DNA of 64,000 bases from Betaproteobacteria bacterium (lineage in GTDB: Bacteria; Pseudomonadota; Gammaproteobacteria; Burkholderiales; CAIKXV01). Location of the stretch: positions 1-64,000 of the forward strand of contig CANGXU010000004.1 in assembly GCA_947457885.1 (NCBI GenBank), read 5' to 3'. Shown one piece after another: positions 39,615 to 49,274 of this stretch (its first letter is position 1; every line of letters starts with the position of its first letter). The position numbers and the translations under genes are program-made. The notes beneath the pieces were generated by a model, which saw only the letters and a program-made list of their open reading frames with translations, was not told where the DNA came from and did not search any database.

Positions 39615-40851
39615 AGCGCAGGGCCTGCGCGGGATTGATACGGGACGCCCGCCAGCTCGGATACAGCGTGGCGAGGAACGACAGCAGCAGCGAGATCGAG
39701 GCGACGAAGGTCACGTCGCCAGGCCGGACTTCCGACGGCAGTTCGCTGATGAAGTAGACGTCCTTGGCCAGGAACTGGACGCCGAACGTACGCTCGATGA
39801 ACGGCACCACGATGTCGACGTTGGATGCCAGCAGCACGCCGCCGCCCACGCCGAGCAACGTGCCTAGGATACCGATCAGCGCCCCCTGGATCACGAACAC
39901 GGCCATGATGCTCGAAGGCGTCGAGCCGAGCGTACGCAGGATCGCGATATCTGCGCGCTTCTCGGTCACCACCATCACCAGCGTAGACACGATGTTGAAC
40001 GCGGCGACCGCGACGATCAGCGAAAGGATGATGAACATCATCCGCTTCTCGATCTCCACCGCCCTGAACCAGCCGGCATTCAGCCTCGACCAGTCGGTCA
40101 CCATCGCGTCGCTGGTCATCGTGCGGGCGATCTCGCGCGCGACCCGCGGTGCCTGGAACATGTCGGCAAGCTTCAGGCGCACGCCGGTCACGGCAGTACC
40201 CATCCGGTACAACTTCTGCGCGTCCTCGATATGCACCAGGGCAAGCCCGGAATCGAACTCGAAGTGTCCAGCCTCGAAGATGCCCACCACCGTGAACTGC
40301 TTCAGGCGCGGGATCACCCCGGCTGGCGTGATCTGGCCCTGGGGCGCGATCAGCAGCACCTTGTCCCCGACGCCCACGCCGAGCGCACGGGCCAGCTCGA
40401 TGCCGAGAACGGTGGCAAAGCTGTCCGGCGCGAGCGCCTCGATCGAGCCCGCGCGCAGGAAGGTCGCGAAGTCGGCCACGCGCGCCTCGCGCTCCGGCAG
40501 GATGCCGCGAATGATCGCGCCGCGCACCACCTGGTCGTTGCCGAGCAGCCCCTGCGCGAGCACGTACGGCGCGCTGCCGCGCACGGCGGGGTTCGCTTCG
40601 GCCGTGGCAGCGACGGATCGCCAATCGGGGAGTCCACCTTCGAGGCCGGAAATCTGGACATGCGCGAGCACGCCCAGGATGCGGTCGCGCACCTCCTTCT
40701 GGAAACCGTTCATCACCGACACCACGGTGATCAGGACTGCGATGCCCAGCGCCATGCCGAGCATCGACACGAACGAGATGAAGGAGATGAAATTGTTGCT
40801 GCGTTTGGCGCGCGTGTAGCGCAGCCCGACGAACAGCTCGTAAGGGGACAC
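39607..40851 (-). CDS. lolC: Lipoprotein-releasing ABC transporter permease LolC/LolE
   Basis: 414 residues, the usual LolC/E length, starting with GTG at 40851. An N-terminal helix ([21 protein letters not shown]) and the first segment [24 protein letters not shown] are typical; a periplasmic MacB-like domain follows and three C-terminal helices end it ([20 protein letters not shown]). Only one permease gene accompanies lolD, as is common in betaproteobacteria, so it probably works as a homodimer (LolF-like) or with a distant LolE. The frame upstream of 40851 is long but has no typical N-terminus. It is divergent from the rpfE-type gene. Confidence 0.94.
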   Translation of the reverse strand: MSPYELFVGLRYTRAKRSNNFISFISFVSMLGMALGIAVLITVVSVMNGFQKEVRDRILGVLAHVQISGLEGGLPDWRSVAATAEANPAVRGSAPYVLAQGLLGNDQVVRGAIIRGILPEREARVADFATFLRAGSIEALAPDSFATVLGIELARALGVGVGDKVLLIAPQGQITPAGVIPRLKQFTVVGIFEAGHFEFDSGLALVHIEDAQKLYRMGTAVTGVRLKLADMFQAPRVAREIARTMTSDAMVTDWSRLNAGWFRAVEIEKRMMFIILSLIVAVAAFNIVSTLVMVVTEKRADIAILRTLGSTPSSIMAVFVIQGALIGILGTLLGVGGGVLLASNVDIVVPFIERTFGVQFLAKDVYFISELPSEVRPGDVTFVASISLLLSFLATLYPSWRASRINPAQALRYE

Positions 40852-41023
40852 GTGTCGGTCTGTTTCCGATGCAGCCGGTGGCGGCGCGCGAAGTGTGCCA
40901 CAAGCCGAACCCCGCCAAGGAGAACCGGCGCCTGCACCGGACGGGACCGGTGCTAGACTGCGCCCGCCGTGCCGACTGCGGCACTCGGCGCCCATCGCCC
41001 ACCGCTCACCGCCGGACGCCTCC

Positions 41024-42115
41024 TTGCACCTGGAACTCCTGATTCCTGACCTGTCCTGGCCAGGCAGTGACGCCGCCCCGACGATGCAAGGGGCGGTCGC
41101 ACCGACGCTCGCCCGCTGGCTGTCGCGATCGACGCGCCAGCCGGCCATCGGCGGCTCGGCAGACGACTGGCTCTGGCGGCGATTCACTGCGCCCGCAGCT
41201 GACGACGGTCAGGCTGGCTCCCCGGACGGCCCGGCCGAGCCGAGTGCTCGGCCGATCGCGCCGGTAACGCTCGCCCTCGACGGTCACGCGCCTGGCGAAC
41301 GCTGGTGGATACGCGCGGATCCGGTGCACTTCATCGTCGGACGCACAGGCCTGCGCCTGGCGCCGCCCGCATACCTGCAGTTGCGCCCCGAGGAAGCGGA
41401 GGCTCTGGCCGGTTCCGTACGCGCGCACTTCCCGGCACTGACCCCGGATTTCCTGGCACCAGGCCCGGCGCGCTGGTACCTGGGCGCGGACCGCCCGTTC
41501 GAGCTGGACACGACCGCGCCGGCCGATGCCATCGGCGACGACGTCGACCGAAACCTGCCGCGCGGCCCTGGCCGCAAACGGTGGCTCGGCTTCGTAAACG
41601 AGGTGCAGATGCTCTGGTTCGAACATCCGGTGAACCGAGCGCGTGAACAGCGGGGCGAGCCGACAGCCTCCGGACTCTGGCTGCACGGCCCTGGCCGCAT
41701 GCCGGCTCCGGGTCTGCCGGGCTGCACCGGGGCGGCTGGCGGTGGCGAACCCCTGGCCGGGCTGGCCGCCCTCGCCGGCTGCCGATGGATCGACACCGGC
41801 GCCGGCGTGCAGAATTGGCTCGAACAGGCCGGCGATGGCCACTGGCTGCTCAGCCTCGATGCGCTGACAGCGCACCGCCAGGCGGGCGACCCCTCCGGAT
41901 GGCGTACCGCCCTGGACCGGCTCGACGCAGCGTGGCTGACCCCGATCGATGCGGCTCTCCAGAGTGGTCGCATTGCCGGCATCGACCTGCGCTGGCCGTC
42001 CCGGGACGGGCTTTCGGCCGCGCGCGTCGTGCCGGCGGATCGCCTCCGCTTCTGGCGCCGGCAGCGCCCCCTTGCAGCCTTGCTTGCCGATCCGCACGGC
42101 CGATCCAATGCCTGA
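41024..42115 (+). CDS. RpfE-type protein (phosphoglycerate mutase-related)
   Basis: About 363 residues. The pattern WWIRADPVHFIVGRTGLRL, ARWYLG, DDVDRNLPRGPGRKRWLGF, VNEVQMLWFEHPVNRAREQ and GLWLHGPGRMP matches the RpfE-type family, known near recJ in Xanthomonas and relatives and distantly related to cofactor-independent phosphoglycerate mutase. Its role is unproven. The start is uncertain: the frame opens at 40895, but similarity begins at LHLELLIPDL, which fits TTG at 41024. Its stop overlaps recJ by eight bases. A -10-like TAGACT lies upstream near 40954. Confidence 0.78.
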   Translation: MHLELLIPDLSWPGSDAAPTMQGAVAPTLARWLSRSTRQPAIGGSADDWLWRRFTAPAADDGQAGSPDGPAEPSARPIAPVTLALDGHAPGERWWIRADPVHFIVGRTGLRLAPPAYLQLRPEEAEALAGSVRAHFPALTPDFLAPGPARWYLGADRPFELDTTAPADAIGDDVDRNLPRGPGRKRWLGFVNEVQMLWFEHPVNRAREQRGEPTASGLWLHGPGRMPAPGLPGCTGAAGGGEPLAGLAALAGCRWIDTGAGVQNWLEQAGDGHWLLSLDALTAHRQAGDPSGWRTALDRLDAAWLTPIDAALQSGRIAGIDLRWPSRDGLSAARVVPADRLRFWRRQRPLAALLADPHGRSNA

Positions 42116-43823
42116 ACTGCTCACCCGCCCCGTGCCGGCCGGCGCCCGTGCCGCGCTGGAACAGGCCGGCATCGCGCCAGTCCTTGCGCGGGTGTTCGCC
42201 GCGCGCGGGCTGCGTGGGCCAGACGAATTGTCCGATGACTTTGCTCGCCTGCTGACCCCCGAGCGTCTGTCGTGCTGCGACGCCGCCGCGTCAGCGCTGG
42301 CCGATGCGATCGCGCGCAACGAACGCCTGCTGATCGTAGCGGACTACGACTGCGACGGCGCCACCGCCTGCGCGGTCGGGATCCGTGCGCTGCGTGCGTT
42401 CGGCGCCCGGATCGACTTTCTCGTTCCGAACCGCTTCGAATACGGCTACGGCCTGACGCCCGAAATCGTCGACCTCGCGTACCAGCGCCGTCCGGACTGG
42501 CTCATCACCGTGGACAACGGCATAGCCAGCGTCGAGGGCGTGCACCGCGCGCGCGCGCTCGGCATGCGCGTACTCGTGACCGACCACCACCTGCCGGGCA
42601 GCCAGTTGCCGGCCGCGGAGGTGATCGTCAACCCCAACCAGCCTGGCTGCGGCTTCCCGAGCAAGAACCTCGCCGGCGTCGGCGTCATGTTCTACGTGAT
42701 GCTGGCGCTGCGCGCCGAGTTGCGCCGGCGCGGCCGGCTGCCCGGCGGCAACGGGCCCAACCTGGCGCAGTGGCTCGACCTGGTAGCGCTGGGGACGGTC
42801 GCCGACGTGGTGCGGCTCGATGCGAACAATCGCATCCTGGTGGCGCAGGGGCTGAAGCGGATCCGGGCCGGGCGCACGGTGCCCGGCGTCGCGGCGCTGT
42901 TGCGGGTCGCCGGCCGCGCGATCGAGCGCTGTACGACGTACGACCTCGGGTTCGTCGCGGGTCCGCGCCTGAACGCCGCAGGCCGTCTGCAGGACATGTC
43001 GCTCGGCATCGAATGCCTGGTGACCGACGATGTCGCCCGTGCCGGCGCGATCGCCGGCCAGCTGGACCAGTTGAACCGCCAGCGGCGCGAGATCGAAGCC
43101 ACCATGCGCGAGCAGGCACTGGCGGCCATCGACATCGACTCGGCCGGCGACGGATGGTCCGTCTCGCTGTTCGATCCGGCCTGGCACCAGGGCGTGATCG
43201 GAATCGTCGCGGCGCGCCTGAAAGACCGGCTGCACCGCCCGGCGTTCTGCTTCGCACGCGCCGACGGCGGCATGCTCAAGGGCTCGGGACGTTCGATCAC
43301 CGCGTTGCACCTGCGCGATGCGCTCGACCTCGTTGCCAAGCGCGAACCCGGCCTGCTGGTGGCCTTCGGCGGCCATGCGGCGGCGGCCGGCCTGAGCCTG
43401 CGCGAACCGGACCTGCCCCGGTTCACCGAAACACTGGAAGCCGTCGTGCGCTCGCTGCTCACGCCCGCCGACCTTTCGCGCGTGATCGAGACCGACGGCA
43501 GCCTCGATGGCGAGACCCTCGACCTCGACCTCGCCCGCTCGATGGACGAAGCCGTCTGGGGCCAGGGCTTTCCGCGTCCCGAATTCATGGATCGCTTCCA
43601 GGTCACCGCGCAGAAGGTCGTGGGCGAGGCGCATTCGAAGCTGGAACTGCGCGGCAGCGGCGGGCGCTTCGCGGCCATCCGGTTCAATTCGATCGAACCG
43701 ATGCCATCGCAGATCGAGGCGGTGTACCGGGTGGACATGAACAGCTGGCAGGGACTGCAGAGCGTGCAGCTCACGATCGAGCACTGGCGCGACGCCGGCG
43801 ATGCGTCCTCGGCCTGGCGCTGA
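42108..43823 (+). CDS. recJ: Single-stranded-DNA-specific exonuclease RecJ
   Basis: 571 residues. RecJ degrades ssDNA 5' to 3' in RecF-pathway recombination and repair. The DHH-family metal sites are VADYDCDG (Asp79, 81, 83) and VTDHHLPG (Asp159-His160-His161); the DHHA1 region has GGHAAAAGL, and an OB domain closes the protein. The frame is open from 41949, but ATG at 42108 gives the normal start (MPELLTRPV) and overlaps the rpfE-type stop by eight bases, suggesting coupling. Length and motifs look intact. Confidence 0.96.
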   Translation: MPELLTRPVPAGARAALEQAGIAPVLARVFAARGLRGPDELSDDFARLLTPERLSCCDAAASALADAIARNERLLIVADYDCDGATACAVGIRALRAFGARIDFLVPNRFEYGYGLTPEIVDLAYQRRPDWLITVDNGIASVEGVHRARALGMRVLVTDHHLPGSQLPAAEVIVNPNQPGCGFPSKNLAGVGVMFYVMLALRAELRRRGRLPGGNGPNLAQWLDLVALGTVADVVRLDANNRILVAQGLKRIRAGRTVPGVAALLRVAGRAIERCTTYDLGFVAGPRLNAAGRLQDMSLGIECLVTDDVARAGAIAGQLDQLNRQRREIEATMREQALAAIDIDSAGDGWSVSLFDPAWHQGVIGIVAARLKDRLHRPAFCFARADGGMLKGSGRSITALHLRDALDLVAKREPGLLVAFGGHAAAAGLSLREPDLPRFTETLEAVVRSLLTPADLSRVIETDGSLDGETLDLDLARSMDEAVWGQGFPRPEFMDRFQVTAQKVVGEAHSKLELRGSGGRFAAIRFNSIEPMPSQIEAVYRVDMNSWQGLQSVQLTIEHWRDAGDASSAWR

Positions 43824-43871
43824 TGCCGCCGGGCTTTTCGCGCCGGCACGGTCTGCGCTGCCGCGGGCCGC

Positions 43872-43877
43872 TATAAT
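43872..43877 (+). promoter_or_regulatory. -10 element upstream of prfB
   Basis: A perfect TATAAT hexamer lies 24 bases before the prfB ATG, an unusually good match in such GC-rich DNA. No -35 box is clear at 16-18 bases upstream. It could let prfB-lysS be transcribed apart from recJ, whose stop is 48 bases upstream of the hexamer. Confidence 0.45.
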
Positions 43878-43901
43878 CGACGGTTTATCGCGGGAATATC
43901 C

Positions 43902-45006
43902 ATGGAAGCCGAACGCCTGAATTCGCTCTCCGACAGCCTGGCCGGTTTCGGCCGGCGCACGGACGAGCTGCGGAGGTATCTTTGACTTCGATACCAAGCT
44001 CACACGCCTGAAGGAGGTCAGCCGCGACCTGGAAGACCCTGCCGTCTGGGCCGACACCAAGCGCGCACAGGAACTGGGGCGCGAGCGCAAGCAGCTCGAG
44101 GATATCGTCACCCGCATGCAAGCCGCCGAACAGATGATCGCGGACACGCAGGAGCTGTTCGAGATGGCGCGCGGCGAGGACGACACCGGCACGCTCGAAC
44201 AGCTCGCCGGAGACATCGAACAGCTCGAGAAGGCCATCGCCCGGATGGAGTTCGAGCGGATGTTCAACGATCCGCTGGACCCCGCCAACTGCTTCATCGA
44301 CATCCAGGCCGGCACCGGCGGCACCGAGGCGCAGGACTGGGCGCAGATGCTCGAGCGCATGTACTTGCGCTTCTGCGAGCGGCGCGACTTCAAGGTCGAA
44401 CTGCTGGAAGAGTCCAGCGGTGACGTCGCCGGCATCAAGAGCGCGTCGATCAAGGTCAGCGGCCCGTACGCCTACGGCACGCTGCGCACCGAGGCCGGCG
44501 TGCACCGCCTGGTGCGCAAGTCGCCGTTCGATTCGAACGCACGCCGGCATACGTCCTTCGCGAGCGTGTTCATCTATCCCGAGGTCGACGACTCGATCGA
44601 GGTGACGATCAATCCCGCCGACCTGCGCATCGATACATTCCGCGCGTCGGGCGCGGGTGGCCAGCACATCAACAAGACCGACTCCGCGATCCGCATCACC
44701 CACCTGCCGACGAACATCGTCGTGCAGTGCCAGAGCGACCGCTCGCAGCACCGTAACCGGGCCGAGGCGATGGCGATGCTCAAGTCGCGCCTGTACGAGC
44801 TCGAACTGCGCAAGCGGAACGAGGAGAAGCAGGCGATGGAAGAGTCGAAGACCGACATCGCCTGGGGCCACCAGATCCGCTCCTACGTGCTCGACCAGTC
44901 GCGTATCAAGGACCTGCGCACCAACCACGAGGTCGGCGACACGCAGCGCGTGCTGGACGGCGACCTCGACGACTTCATCAACGCCAGCCTCAAGCAGGGT
45001 GTGTAA
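43902..45006 (+). CDS. prfB: Peptide chain release factor 2 (programmed +1 frameshift)
   Basis: RF2 ends translation at UGA and UAA. The first 27 codons from ATG at 43902 run into an in-frame TGA at 43983-43985. Moving to the +1 frame after CTT gives GAC-TTC-GAT and then an open frame to 45006, for a product of 367 residues, the standard RF2 length. The signatures are present: SPF-type stop-recognition tripeptide in [11 protein letters not shown] and the catalytic GGQ in [15 protein letters not shown]. The gene is read through by the site described at 43971-43986, by which RF2 controls its own level. lysS starts directly after its stop. Confidence 0.98.
43971..43986 (+). promoter_or_regulatory. 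Programmed +1 frameshift site of prfB
   Basis: CGGAGGTATCTTTGAC matches the E. coli site AGGGGGTATCTTTGAC. It has an internal Shine-Dalgarno (CGGAGG, 43971-43976), three bases, the slippery CTT (43980-43982), the stop TGA (43983-43985) and a C that weakens the stop. All elements that make ribosomes shift when RF2 is scarce are present. Confidence 0.97.
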
Positions 45007-46521
45007 ATGACCGACGCTTCCAGCACCCCTCCGGCCGCTCAGGTCGACACCGACCATATCGTCGCCGAGCGGCGCGCCAAGCTGGCTGCGCTGCGCGCCG
45101 CCGGCATCGCCTATCCGAACGATTTCGAACGCTTGCACCTTGCCGGTGACCTGCAGGCCACCCACGCCGGCCACGACAAGGCCGCGCTCGATGCGAACCC
45201 GGTCGAGGTGACGCTGGCCGGCCGCATCCTGCTCAAGCGGGTGATGGGCAAGGCGAGCTTTGCCAGCGTGCGCGACGGGTCGGGCATGATCCAGCTCTAC
45301 GTGTCCGACGATGGCACCGGCACCGAGGCGCACGAGGCATTCAAGCACTATGACCTGGGCGACATCGTCGGTGCGACCGGCGTGCTGTTTCGCACCAAGA
45401 CCGGCGAACTCACGGTACGCGTATCGTCGATCCGGCTACTGACCAAGTCGCTGCGGCCGCTGCCGGAGAAATTCCACGGCCTGACCGATCAGGAGCAGCG
45501 CTACCGGCAGCGCTACCTCGACCTGATGGTGAACGAAGACTCGCGCAGGACCTTCCTCGCGCGCTCGCGCACCGTGCAGGCAGTGCGGCAGTTCCTGCTC
45601 GACCGGGGCTACCTGGAAGTCGAGACGCCGATGATGCACCCGATACCGGGAGGCGCGAACGCGCGGCCGTTCGCGACCCACCACAATGCCCTCGACATGG
45701 AGCTGTTCCTGCGCATCGCGCCCGAGCTGTATCTGAAGCGACTGGTGGTGGGCGGCTTCGAACGGGTGTTCGAGATCAACCGCAATTTCCGCAACGAGGG
45801 CATCTCGACGCGGCACAATCCCGAGTTCACGATGCTCGAGTTCTACTCGGCCTACACTCGCTACCGCGAGCTGATGGCGCTGACCGAGCAGATGTTCGCG
45901 GAGGTCGCGCGCACCGTCACCGGCAGCGAGAAGATCACCTACCAGGGCCGCGAGCTCGACTTCGGCAAGCCGTTCGCGAAGCTCACGATCCTCGAGGCGA
46001 TCGCGAAGTACGCGCCGCAGTACACCCCGGCACAACTGTCCGACCGAAGCTGGCTGATGGGCGAACTCGTGCGGCTGGGCGAGACCGTGCACCCCGACGA
46101 CGGACTGGGCGGCATGCAGTTGTCATTGTTCGATGCGACGGTCGAGACGCAGCTGTTCGAACCGACCTTCATCATCGACTACCCGACCGAAGTGTCGCCG
46201 CTCGCCCGGCGCAACGATGCCGATCCGTCCATCACCGAGCGCTTCGAGCTGTTCATCGCCGGACGCGAGATCGCCAACGGTTTCTCCGAGCTGAACGATC
46301 CCGACGAGCAGGCCTCGGTGTTCCGGCAACAAGCGAACCGGAAGGAGTCGGGCGATGCAGAGGCGATGCACTACGACGCTGACTACGTGCGCGCGCTAGA
46401 GTACGGCCTGCCGCCGTGCGGCGGGGAAGGCATCGGTATCGACCGGCTGGTGATGCTGCTGACCGACAGCAGCACGATTCGCGACGTGATCCTGTTCCCG
46501 CAGATGCGGCGCGAGGACTGA
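45007..46521 (+). CDS. lysS: Lysyl-tRNA synthetase, class II
   Basis: 504 residues. It charges tRNA-Lys in the cytoplasm. An N-terminal anticodon-binding OB domain ([20 protein letters not shown]) leads to the class II catalytic core: motif 1 region [17 protein letters not shown], motif 2 [18 protein letters not shown] and motif 3 [20 protein letters not shown]. The ATG directly abuts the prfB stop (TAAATG), so the two are co-transcribed, a classical pairing. It converges on the lipoprotein gene with 15 bases between stops. Confidence 0.98.
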   Translation: MTDASSTPPAAQVDTDHIVAERRAKLAALRAAGIAYPNDFERLHLAGDLQATHAGHDKAALDANPVEVTLAGRILLKRVMGKASFASVRDGSGMIQLYVSDDGTGTEAHEAFKHYDLGDIVGATGVLFRTKTGELTVRVSSIRLLTKSLRPLPEKFHGLTDQEQRYRQRYLDLMVNEDSRRTFLARSRTVQAVRQFLLDRGYLEVETPMMHPIPGGANARPFATHHNALDMELFLRIAPELYLKRLVVGGFERVFEINRNFRNEGISTRHNPEFTMLEFYSAYTRYRELMALTEQMFAEVARTVTGSEKITYQGRELDFGKPFAKLTILEAIAKYAPQYTPAQLSDRSWLMGELVRLGETVHPDDGLGGMQLSLFDATVETQLFEPTFIIDYPTEVSPLARRNDADPSITERFELFIAGREIANGFSELNDPDEQASVFRQQANRKESGDAEAMHYDADYVRALEYGLPPCGGEGIGIDRLVMLLTDSSTIRDVILFPQMRRED

Positions 46522-46536
46522 CGCGCCACCTGGCAG

Positions 46537-47073
46537 CTACGCCGCCACGACCGTATCGAAGCTGAGGTCCCAGCGGTACGGGCGATCCGAGCCCTCGACA
46601 TCGGTGGCACCCGCGCGGCGCACGCGCCCGAGCAGGCGCTCGCCAGCCCTCGCCTCACCCGCCAGTTCGATGCCGCCGTCCTTCACCCAGTCCCGGCTCT
46701 GGCGGTTGAAGGCCACCGGCGATCCGCCCATGTTCGCGAACAGCACCGAGTAGCGCACGAGGCTGTCGAACCCTGCCTTGCCTGGCCCCTTCAGGCGCAG
46801 CTCCAGGACCAGATGTGGCGTCGTGCGCGCAACCATCGCCTGCGTGACCGACCGCAGGCGCCTGATCTCGTCGAGGATCGCTGACGGCAAAGGTTCCGGG
46901 AAGAACCCGACCGTCGCCAGGGTACCGTCTGCAGACCCCAGCGCGATGCCCGATCCGAATGCGAAATCGTTGCCCAGCCAGTGCGCGGTGGCTTCGAGCC
47001 TGTCGCCACGGCTGCAACCGGGCAACGCCAGCACGCCCACCGCAGCAAGCAGCGCGCGCCGCCGGGTATTCAA
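46537..47073 (-). CDS. Small lipoprotein of unknown function
   Basis: 178 residues. A signal peptide (RRRALLAAVGVLALPGC) with lipobox LPGC and Cys20 sends it to the envelope. The mature part (about 158 residues) has no recognised family; blocks such as LGNDFAFGSGIALGSADGTLAT and SVLFANMGGSPVAFNRQSRDW suggest a beta-sandwich. The start is TTG at 47073, overlapping the stop of the phosphatase-like gene by TTGA. Longer frames upstream cross that gene and are not used. Confidence 0.75.
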   Translation of the reverse strand: MNTRRRALLAAVGVLALPGCSRGDRLEATAHWLGNDFAFGSGIALGSADGTLATVGFFPEPLPSAILDEIRRLRSVTQAMVARTTPHLVLELRLKGPGKAGFDSLVRYSVLFANMGGSPVAFNRQSRDWVKDGGIELAGEARAGERLLGRVRRAGATDVEGSDRPYRWDLSFDTVVAA

Positions 47074-47816
47074 GGGGCAACGCCCGCGAGGCGCTCGAGC
47101 AGTGCCGGCAGATGCGACACGTCTTCGATCAGGTGTGCGCCGCCTTCGCGAGCCAGCTTGTCGCGGCTGTGTGCGCCGCTGCATACCGCGACATTCACGC
47201 CGCAACCGGCGTTGCGGCCCGACTGGATGTCGAGCACCGTGTCGCCGATGTTCAGCACCTCGGCCACCGATGTGATCCCGGTACGTTCCATCGCGCGGAA
47301 GATCATGTATGGCGCGGGACGGCCCTGCGCCACGTCGTCGCCGCAGACGAGGGCATCGGCCACACCCTTGCGTCTGCCATTGCCTTCGCCCTGGTCCCAG
47401 CCCACGGCGGACAGCACCAGCGCCTGGGTATCGCGATCGAAACCCGTGTTGAGCACGATCGCCACCCCGCGCCGGCGCAGCCACTCGAACACCTCGACGG
47501 CCCCCGCGACCGGTCGCGCGCCACCGGCACGGAACCGGCGGTCGAGCTCACCCCGGAATGCGTCATAGGCGGCCTCGGCATGGCGGTCCAGGTCGACATC
47601 GCCGCGGCGCGCCTGCACGAGTTGGCGGATCGCATCGCGCTTGCCGGCACCGCGAATCGCGTCGAGTTCTTCAGCGGTGGCCGACAACCCCTGCGACGCA
47701 AGCGCGGCGTCGAAGGCAAGTGGCACCACCCCGGTATCCTGGATGGTAGTGCCCGCCATGTCGAATACGGCGAGGCGTATGGGCAGCCCCAGTGTTGCCT
47801 GCGGGAACTCAGTCAT
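47070..47816 (-). CDS. Phosphonatase-like HAD hydrolase (PhnX-related)
   Basis: 248 residues of the HAD superfamily. Motif I is VFDMAGTTIQD with Asp nucleophile and the Met/Ala seen in phosphonoacetaldehyde hydrolases; motif II is LNTGFDRDT, and GDTVLDIQSGRNAGCG holds the acidic motif IV. It fits the phosphonatase-like group, but no phn genes are adjacent, so phosphonoacetaldehyde is not assured as substrate. ATG at 47816 starts it. It is coupled to the lipoprotein gene downstream. Confidence 0.85.
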   Translation of the reverse strand: MTEFPQATLGLPIRLAVFDMAGTTIQDTGVVPLAFDAALASQGLSATAEELDAIRGAGKRDAIRQLVQARRGDVDLDRHAEAAYDAFRGELDRRFRAGGARPVAGAVEVFEWLRRRGVAIVLNTGFDRDTQALVLSAVGWDQGEGNGRRKGVADALVCGDDVAQGRPAPYMIFRAMERTGITSVAEVLNIGDTVLDIQSGRNAGCGVNVAVCSGAHSRDKLAREGGAHLIEDVSHLPALLERLAGVAP

Positions 47817-47882
47817 CGTCGGTCACTCCTGCGCGAATCCTTGCCGTTTTCAGCGCGCGGCGACGCAGCGTATCCGGTCGGC

Positions 47883-48275
47883 TCAATCGTCGATTGCGTG
47901 CGCCATGAGTTGCGCGAGCGTGACCACGGACAATGCCGCCTGATGGGTCGCGGCAAGTACCACGCGCGGCGCCATCCCGGCATCGAGCGCCTCCTTCCAG
48001 CGCGTGACGCACAGGCACCACCGGTCACCGGGATTCAGCCCGTCGAACCCGTAGGCCGGCATCGGTGTGCTGAGATCGTTACCGCGCGCCTTCGAGAAGG
48101 CGAGGAATTCGGCCGTCACCCGGGCACACACGGTGTGGCTGCCGAAGTCGTCGGCCGCAGTCTCGCAGCAGCCAGTGCGGAAATAGCCGGTCAGCGGCTG
48201 TAACGAGCAGGTCGCCAGCGGCGAGCCGAGGACGTTGAGCTGGGAAGACCCGCCACCGCCGTGTGATCCGTCCAT
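47883..48275 (-). CDS. DUF2237 family protein
   Basis: 130 residues. The family pattern is clear: LNVLGSPLATCSLQPLTGYF, RTGCCETAADDFGSHTVCA, FLAFSKARGNDLSTPMP and GDRWCLCVTRW. Its several conserved Cys suggest metal or disulfide, but no activity is known. The frame starts upstream at a TTG (48290), yet GGAGG lies six bases before the ATG at 48275 and decides the start. It follows the MscS gene by 11 bases, so it is probably in one transcript with it. Confidence 0.85.
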   Translation of the reverse strand: MDGSHGGGGSSQLNVLGSPLATCSLQPLTGYFRTGCCETAADDFGSHTVCARVTAEFLAFSKARGNDLSTPMPAYGFDGLNPGDRWCLCVTRWKEALDAGMAPRVVLAATHQAALSVVTLAQLMAHAIDD

Positions 48276-48286
48276 GGACGCCTCCG

Positions 48287-49096
48287 TCAACCCGCGTTGC
48301 GCAGCACGATCGGGGTTTCGGGTACCGGGAAGCCGGCCTCTCCGAACGACTCGCGTATGGTGCGGTTCGTATCGAAGTACACCTGCCAGTAGTGGTCGTT
48401 GTTGCAGTACGGCCGCACGGCCAGCACCGGCCCGCTCGGCGTGAAGTCGAGGATCTCGACGTCGGGCGCAGGCGCCTCCAGCACGTTCGGAATCTTCGCG
48501 ATGCGGTCGCGCAGCAACGCGATCGCCGCAGCATGGTCGGCACTCTGCGCGAGCTGGGCCTTGAGGTCGACCCTTCGATAGGCGTTCGCGGAATAGTTCT
48601 GGATGCTGTCGCCGAAGATCCGATTGTTGCCGACGATGGTCAGCACGTTGTCAGGCGTATTGATCGCGGTGCCGAACAGGCCGATCTCCTTCACAGTGCC
48701 GGTGACGCTGCCGGCGGTGACGAAATCGCCCACCTTGAACGGCCGCAGCACGACCAGGAAAGCGCCGGCCGCGAAATTGGCGAGCAACCCGCCCCAGGCC
48801 GCGCCGATGGCGACGCCGACGCCGGCGACCAGTGCCGCGAAGGTGGTCGTCTCCACGCCGAAGTAACCGAGGATCGCGACGACCAGCGCGATCTTCAGCA
48901 CCACGGCGACGAACGAACCGATGTAGCGCAGGATGGTCGGTTCGACCTTCTGCCGCTCGAGCGCCGCGCTGAGCACGCGCACGGCAAGGTTGATCAGCCA
49001 GGTGCCCACGACCCAGAACGCGATCGCGGCGGCGACCTGGAACGCACCATGGATCAGGATCGGCTGCGCCGTAGTCCAGAATTCAGCGATGTTCAT
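48287..49096 (-). CDS. MscS-family mechanosensitive channel
   Basis: 269 residues. MscS proteins open under membrane tension to relieve osmotic downshock. Three membrane helices come first; the pore-lining third helix reads GVGVAIGAAWGGLLANFAAG, with the Gly/Ala pattern, then VVLRPFKVGDFVTAGSVTGT begins the beta domain. The C-terminal vestibule domain is complete. The protein is of the short, canonical size. ATG at 49096. Confidence 0.93.
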   Translation of the reverse strand: MNIAEFWTTAQPILIHGAFQVAAAIAFWVVGTWLINLAVRVLSAALERQKVEPTILRYIGSFVAVVLKIALVVAILGYFGVETTTFAALVAGVGVAIGAAWGGLLANFAAGAFLVVLRPFKVGDFVTAGSVTGTVKEIGLFGTAINTPDNVLTIVGNNRIFGDSIQNYSANAYRRVDLKAQLAQSADHAAAIALLRDRIAKIPNVLEAPAPDVEILDFTPSGPVLAVRPYCNNDHYWQVYFDTNRTIRESFGEAGFPVPETPIVLRNAG

Positions 49097-49274
49097 TCTT
49101 CGAGGCCCCCGTGCACGTTGTCGAGTCGCGGATGGTGCAGGATAGGAACGTACAACTCAAGGACCGCACCTCGGCCTGGCCGCACGCGCGGACGCTCCGG
49201 AACCGCGGTAGCATCGCGGCCCCGGTCCGGGCGAACCCGGCCGGCCTCCGGAACCCGTGCCTGGAAACCCGTTC

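Noticed and set aside
44116-45006. prfB starting at 44116 with no frameshift
   Set aside because: It would lose the N-terminal domain; the frame joins to ATG 43902 through a textbook frameshift site and gives the normal RF2 length.
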